A DNA stretch of 59,961 nucleotides. Source: a bacterium (lineage in GTDB: Bacteria; Desulfobacterota; DSWW01). Below, one piece after another: positions 54,829-59,961 of the stretch (position 1 is its first letter; every line of letters starts with the position of its first letter). Under the pieces are notes generated by a model. That model was not told the origin of the DNA and did no database searches. It worked only from the letters and a program-made list of their open reading frames with translations. The translations under genes were made by a program, and so were the position numbers. Where the stretch lies: contig JANQFG010000129.1 in the NCBI GenBank assembly GCA_028277985.1, positions 1-59,961 of the forward strand, in the 5' to 3' direction.

Positions 54829-55074
54829 GAATGACCCCTTATCTCTTCTGTGCGGTCGGAGACAAATCCACAGGTTCCTGTTTCGCCTGCCGCGAGCATC
54901 CTATGTTTGGCGCGCCCTGAAAGCTACGTCCAAGAAGAATGCCCTCGAACCATCGCCCTCCCACGACAACGGAGCCTTGCGGAGAAAGGAGTTCTCTTGT
55001 GAGGGCTCATCGATAGGGACGGCTATTCGCGGAACTCCCTGGGAAAGTGCGAGGTCCGCTTCGACGCGGCAAGC

Positions 55075-55386
55075 CTAGGCTATTGAGGTGTGAAGGGGTG
55101 GAGCGCGGATGAGCTGGTAGGATTCATCTGATCCCAAGCCGCTGAGGCCCAAAGGTCGCTGCCTGAATCGACAGACCAGCTCCAGGTACGTGAGTGATAG
55201 GATTGCCAGCAACCCGGCGCCCATATGGCAGGCAAAGGCACAGATTGCGCAACTGCCCGATTCCCTGCCGTGTTCATGTCCCCCATGGCAGTGGGCAAGG
55301 GAAAGGGCGCCTGCCGCCACAAGGGAGGACACAACTGCCAAAGACAGGAGGATGCTGATCCTGTTGAACCGATCGGGGGAACGCAT
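55075..55386 (-). CDS. Small His/Cys membrane protein (DUF2946-like)
   Basis: 103 residues. Signal-like hydrophobic start, then AHCHGGHEHGRESGSCAICAF with a further Cys-His, a metal-binding-like segment, then a second membrane helix (about 60-80). DUF2946-type proteins with similar Cys/His motifs occur near copper and zinc genes. ATG at 55386 is used; the frame continues upstream without similarity. It lies 246 bases upstream of the outer-membrane protein, on the same strand. Function unknown. Confidence 0.5.
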   Translation of the reverse strand: MRSPDRFNRISILLSLAVVSSLVAAGALSLAHCHGGHEHGRESGSCAICAFACHMGAGLLAILSLTYLELVCRFRQRPLGLSGLGSDESYQLIRAPPLHTSIA

Positions 55387-55501
55387 GGCCGACCCCGGTT
55401 GTTTGTGTTGCAACGTGTCAGGGAACACCATGAAATGGAATATAGCTCTTCGACCCAATGAACGCAACTGTGTTGCAGATTTCCGGCTAGAGATCCCGGG
55501 C

Positions 55502-55541
55502 CAACAAGAAAGCCCGCCGATCCTGGTGGGATCGGCGGGCT
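55502..55541 (-). terminator. Terminator of the ATP synthase operon
   Basis: A perfect 13-bp stem (AGCCCGCCGATCC at 55511-55523 and its complement at 55529-55541) with a 5-base loop. Read on the minus strand it is followed by TTCTTGTT. It ends the atp transcript, 43 bases beyond the atpC stop. Confidence 0.88.
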
Positions 55542-55583
55542 TCGAGATGTACGTGAAACAACCGTGGTCTATCGGTCCGGGCT

Positions 55584-55985
55584 CTACCTTTGCTGCGAAA
55601 CTTCGCTGCAGGCCGTCTTCCACTTCAGCTGGTCCTGCCAGTCGCCGTATCCTTCGTCCTCCGGCTGAAGGGCCTGTGCCTCGAGTTCCTCGATCTCCTT
55701 GGCAAGAGACGTCGGATCGAGATCTTCTACATAGACCGCATCATCCAGCAGGACGGTCACCCTTTCTCCGGTCACCTCGGCAAACCCACCGGCCGCGGCC
55801 ATCACCTTTTCCCCGCTCTCGTCCCGGTAGACCAGCCGCCCGGCGGTCAGCTCGGCAAGCATGTTTGCGTGGCCCGGCAGAACGCCGAACTCTCCGAGCA
55901 AGCCCGGCGCGACCAACTCCTGCACGGCTCCGCTGAACAGGGTCCGCTCCGGTGTAACGAGATCCAGAACAAATGTATCTGCCAT
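55584..55985 (-). CDS. atpC: ATP synthase F1 epsilon subunit
   Basis: 133 residues. ADTFVLDLVTPERTLFSG at the start and the central GLLGEFGVLPGHANM with TELTAGRLVY belong to the epsilon N-terminal beta-sandwich. The C-terminal helical part is present. It connects the rotating central stalk to the c-ring. It is last of the atp genes visible and is followed by the terminator. Confidence 0.93.
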   Translation of the reverse strand: MADTFVLDLVTPERTLFSGAVQELVAPGLLGEFGVLPGHANMLAELTAGRLVYRDESGEKVMAAAGGFAEVTGERVTVLLDDAVYVEDLDPTSLAKEIEELEAQALQPEDEGYGDWQDQLKWKTACSEVSQQR

Positions 55986-56007
55986 TCTCTAACTCCTTGT
56001 CAGGCAA

Positions 56008-57414
56008 CTAAGCCATCAGCTTCTCTGCCTTCTCCTGCACCTCTTCGATCGTGCCTACCATGTAGAAGGCCTGCTCCGGAAGGTCGTCGTGCTTGCCCTC
56101 GAGGATCTCCTTGAAGCCCTTGACCGAGTCCTCCATCTTCACGTACCGGCCGTGGGTGCCGGTAAAGGCCTCTGCCACGAAGAAGGGCTGGCTCAGGAAG
56201 CGCTGGATCTTCCTTGCCCGGGCCACGAGCATCTTGTCGTCCTCGGAGAGCTCGTCCATTCCAAGGATGGCGATGATGTCCTGAAGGTCTTTGTACCGCT
56301 GAAGGATTCTCTGCACCTCTCGGGCAACCATGTAGTGCTCCATGCCGAGAACCTCCGGGTCGAGGATCCTGGAGGTTGAGTCCAACGGATCCACAGCCGG
56401 GTAGATCCCGAGCTCCACGATCTGCCTTGAGAGAACCGTGTTGGCGTCCAGATGGGCAAAGGTCGTGGCAGGCGCCGGGTCGGTCAAGTCGTCGGCCGGA
56501 ACGTAGATGGCCTGCACCGAGGTAATGGAGCCCTTCTTGGTCGAGGTGATCCTCTCCTGGAGCTCGCCAAGGTCTGTGGACAGGGTCGGCTGATAACCAA
56601 CCGCAGAGGGCATACGGCCGAGGAGGGCCGAAACCTCTGAGTTGGCCTGGGTGAAGCGGAAGATGTTGTCGATGAAGAGCAGAACGTCCTGGCCTTCCTC
56701 GTCCCGGAAGTACTCGGCCACCGTGAGGGCTGAAAGGCCCACGCGGGCGCGCGCTCCGGGAGGTTCGTTCATCTGTCCGTACACGAGGGCGGTCTTTTCG
56801 AGAACCCCGGACTCCTTCATCTCGAGCCAGAGGTCGTTCCCCTCACGGGTCCGCTCGCCCACGCCGCCGAACACCGAATACCCGCCGTGCTGGGTGGCGA
56901 TGTTGTGGATCATCTCCATGATGATGACGGTCTTGCCCACGCCGGCGCCGCCGAAGAGCCCGATCTTGCCGCCCTTGGTGTAGGGTTCGAGAAGGTCGAT
57001 CACCTTCACGCCCGTTTCGAGGGCCTGCACCTGCGTGTCCTGCTCGGTGAACTCGGGCTTTTCCCGATGGATCGGGAAGCGCTTCTCGGTGTTCACGGGT
57101 CCGGCCTCATCCACGGGCTGCCCGACCACGTTCAAGATCCTTCCGAGCACCTCCTGCCCGACCGGCATGGTGATGACGTTCCCCGTGTCCTTCACCTTGA
57201 CCCCGCGGACCAACCCCTCGGTCGAGTCCATGGCAACGCACCGAACCGTGTTCTCCCCCAGGTGCTGTGCAACCTCGAGAACCAGGTTGTCTTCCTGATC
57301 GCTGATGGATGGGTTGGACAGGGTGAGAGCATTGAAAATTGGGGGTAGATTCCCGGATTCGAACTCTACGTCCACCACTGCGCTGATGACTTGGGTAACC
57401 TTTCCCACTTCCAT
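56008..57414 (-). CDS. atpD: ATP synthase F1 beta subunit
   Basis: 468 residues. Walker A GGAGVGKT at 155-162, catalytic EMIH and GERTREGNDL, and DVLLFIDNIFRF (Walker B). It forms the catalytic sites of F1. It overlaps no neighbour; 63 bases separate it from gamma and 22 from epsilon. Confidence 0.97.
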   Translation of the reverse strand: MEVGKVTQVISAVVDVEFESGNLPPIFNALTLSNPSISDQEDNLVLEVAQHLGENTVRCVAMDSTEGLVRGVKVKDTGNVITMPVGQEVLGRILNVVGQPVDEAGPVNTEKRFPIHREKPEFTEQDTQVQALETGVKVIDLLEPYTKGGKIGLFGGAGVGKTVIIMEMIHNIATQHGGYSVFGGVGERTREGNDLWLEMKESGVLEKTALVYGQMNEPPGARARVGLSALTVAEYFRDEEGQDVLLFIDNIFRFTQANSEVSALLGRMPSAVGYQPTLSTDLGELQERITSTKKGSITSVQAIYVPADDLTDPAPATTFAHLDANTVLSRQIVELGIYPAVDPLDSTSRILDPEVLGMEHYMVAREVQRILQRYKDLQDIIAILGMDELSEDDKMLVARARKIQRFLSQPFFVAEAFTGTHGRYVKMEDSVKGFKEILEGKHDDLPEQAFYMVGTIEEVQEKAEKLMA

Positions 57415-57477
57415 GAACTGACTCCTTCTGAAGGTTTTTTCGCTTCCTCTATTTTGGATTCCTGTTTGATTGCAGAT

Positions 57478-58362
57478 CTATGCCAGGGCCTCGGCACCGT
57501 TCACGATGTCCATCAGCTCCTTGGTAATCGCCGCCTGCCTCGCACGGTTGAAGGTCAGGGTGAGGCGCTCGATCATCTCCTTCGCATTACTCGTCGCGCT
57601 GTCCATGGCCGTCATCCGGGCGGCAAACTCGCTGGTCATTGCCTCGAGCATGATCCAGAACAACTGAACCTCTACATAGCGCGGCAGGAGTTTCTCGAGC
57701 AGGGCCTCTTGGGAAGGCTCATAGATGTAGTCCCCGGTCACCTCGGGCTCGGCCTCTTCCTGCTCTTCCGCTTCTCTCTTCTTAAGGGGCAGCAGGGGTA
57801 TGTAGGTTGCCCTCTGGGTCATGACGGACAAAAACTGGGTGAAGACCACGCCCACCTCGTCCGTCTCGCCGGAAAGGAACGAACCCACAAGGTCCTTGGC
57901 TACGGGCCGGATGGCGTCAAACTGGGGCCCGGACGGAAACAGATGGGTCCTCACCTCCCGGACGGTCAGATCTCTTCGCTTGTAGAAATCCTTCGCCTTC
58001 TGGCCGATCAGATAGAGCGACATGGACTCATAAGCGTCCTGGTTGTCGGTCATGAAATCCCTGGTTTTCCGAAAAACGTTCGTATTCAACCCACCGCAGA
58101 GCCCACGGTCCGAGCTCACTACGAGCAACTCCAGCTTTCGGGGACCCGGCCGCTCCTCCAGCAGGGGGTGTGTTCCTCCTTCGAGCTGTCCGGCCAGTTG
58201 CCCCACCACCTGGTTCATCTTGTCTGCGTAAGGGCGGGTGTTCTCCAGGGCCTCCTGCAACCTGCGGAGCCTGGCCGCAGCCACCATCTGCATCGCCTTG
58301 GTGATCTGCGCCGTTTTCTTCACACTCTGAATTCGTCTTTGAATATCCTTTAACGTCGCCAT
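57478..58362 (-). CDS. atpG: ATP synthase F1 gamma subunit
   Basis: 294 residues. N-terminal ATLKDIQRRIQSVKKTAQITKAM, the central SSDRGLCGGLNTN and the C-terminal RMTAMDSATSNAKEMI, LTFNRARQAAIT are the gamma signatures. It forms the central rotating stalk. The middle includes a charged insertion around 190-215 (KKREAEEQEEAEPEV) that is longer than in many bacteria. Confidence 0.96.
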   Translation of the reverse strand: MATLKDIQRRIQSVKKTAQITKAMQMVAAARLRRLQEALENTRPYADKMNQVVGQLAGQLEGGTHPLLEERPGPRKLELLVVSSDRGLCGGLNTNVFRKTRDFMTDNQDAYESMSLYLIGQKAKDFYKRRDLTVREVRTHLFPSGPQFDAIRPVAKDLVGSFLSGETDEVGVVFTQFLSVMTQRATYIPLLPLKKREAEEQEEAEPEVTGDYIYEPSQEALLEKLLPRYVEVQLFWIMLEAMTSEFAARMTAMDSATSNAKEMIERLTLTFNRARQAAITKELMDIVNGAEALA

Positions 58363-58422
58363 TCGCTACCTCTCGAGCTTGCACCAGCCGTTATCAGGCG
58401 CCAGAGGGGAGTGGGGGAAGGA

Positions 58423-59955
<1,533 letters not shown>

Positions 59956-59961
59956 GGCTAT

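Overview
This 59,961-base window is a GC-rich stretch (about 60% by eye) of a bacterial chromosome. It most resembles an anaerobic Desulfobacterota-type ('deltaproteobacterial') organism. That placement is inference from gene content: a glycyl-radical enzyme with its activase, an acyl-CoA dehydrogenase/thiolase/HMG-CoA-synthase-like cluster, long thrombospondin type 3 secreted proteins, a many-PAS hybrid histidine kinase and a bacterial F1 operon. No rRNA, tRNA, intact insertion sequence or CRISPR array was found.

Layout. (1) 1-8.5 kb: possible insertion-sequence end, a PlsY-like acyltransferase, a two-hotdog dehydratase-like fusion with a small membrane protein, a GT1-type glycosyltransferase translationally coupled to an alpha/beta-hydrolase::radical SAM-SPASM fusion, a lipoprotein, a GT25 glycosyltransferase, and a flavin reductase overlapping a PduO-type cobalamin adenosyltransferase. 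(2) 8.6-13.8 kb: a 3-hydroxyisobutyrate-dehydrogenase-like reductase, an old-yellow-enzyme-type reductase, exonuclease III, a DUF1848 protein and a RelA/SpoT-like HD protein. (3) 14.0-22.1 kb: four tandem genes for large secreted proteins (one with seven Cys-Trp repeats, three beta-helix plus thrombospondin type 3). All four end in the same roughly 80-residue CFI[A/V]TA module.

(4) 22.1-32.1 kb, minus strand: a beta-oxidation-like cluster. It holds a TetR regulator with a clear upstream palindromic operator, an HMG-CoA-synthase-like/DUF35 fusion, a thiolase, two small unknown proteins, three near-identical acyl-CoA dehydrogenases, a hotdog thioesterase and a short-chain dehydrogenase. (5) 32.1-35.5 kb: metallophosphoesterase, thioesterase, RmuC, and a nucleotidyltransferase with a small partner. 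(6) 35.5-41.1 kb: ZnuBCA-like uptake, a secreted thrombospondin type 3 protein, a Fur-family regulator, a DHH phosphoesterase and HisI. (7) 41.2-46.1 kb: hybrid kinase plus response regulator, carboxylesterase, adenylate kinase. (8) 46.2-49.8 kb: glycyl-radical enzyme and activase. (9) 49.8-55.4 kb: a second metal-uptake operon spanning the whole envelope (outer-membrane protein, binding protein, ATPase, permease, internally duplicated His-rich lipoprotein). (10) 55.5-60 kb: ATP synthase genes atpA-G-D-C with a strong terminator.

The best candidates for something undescribed are the four-gene CFI-module secreted array, the hydrolase::radical SAM fusion with its glycosyltransferase, the GCVD-type glycyl-radical enzyme, and the outer-membrane-to-cytoplasm metal operon with the His-rich duplicated lipoprotein.
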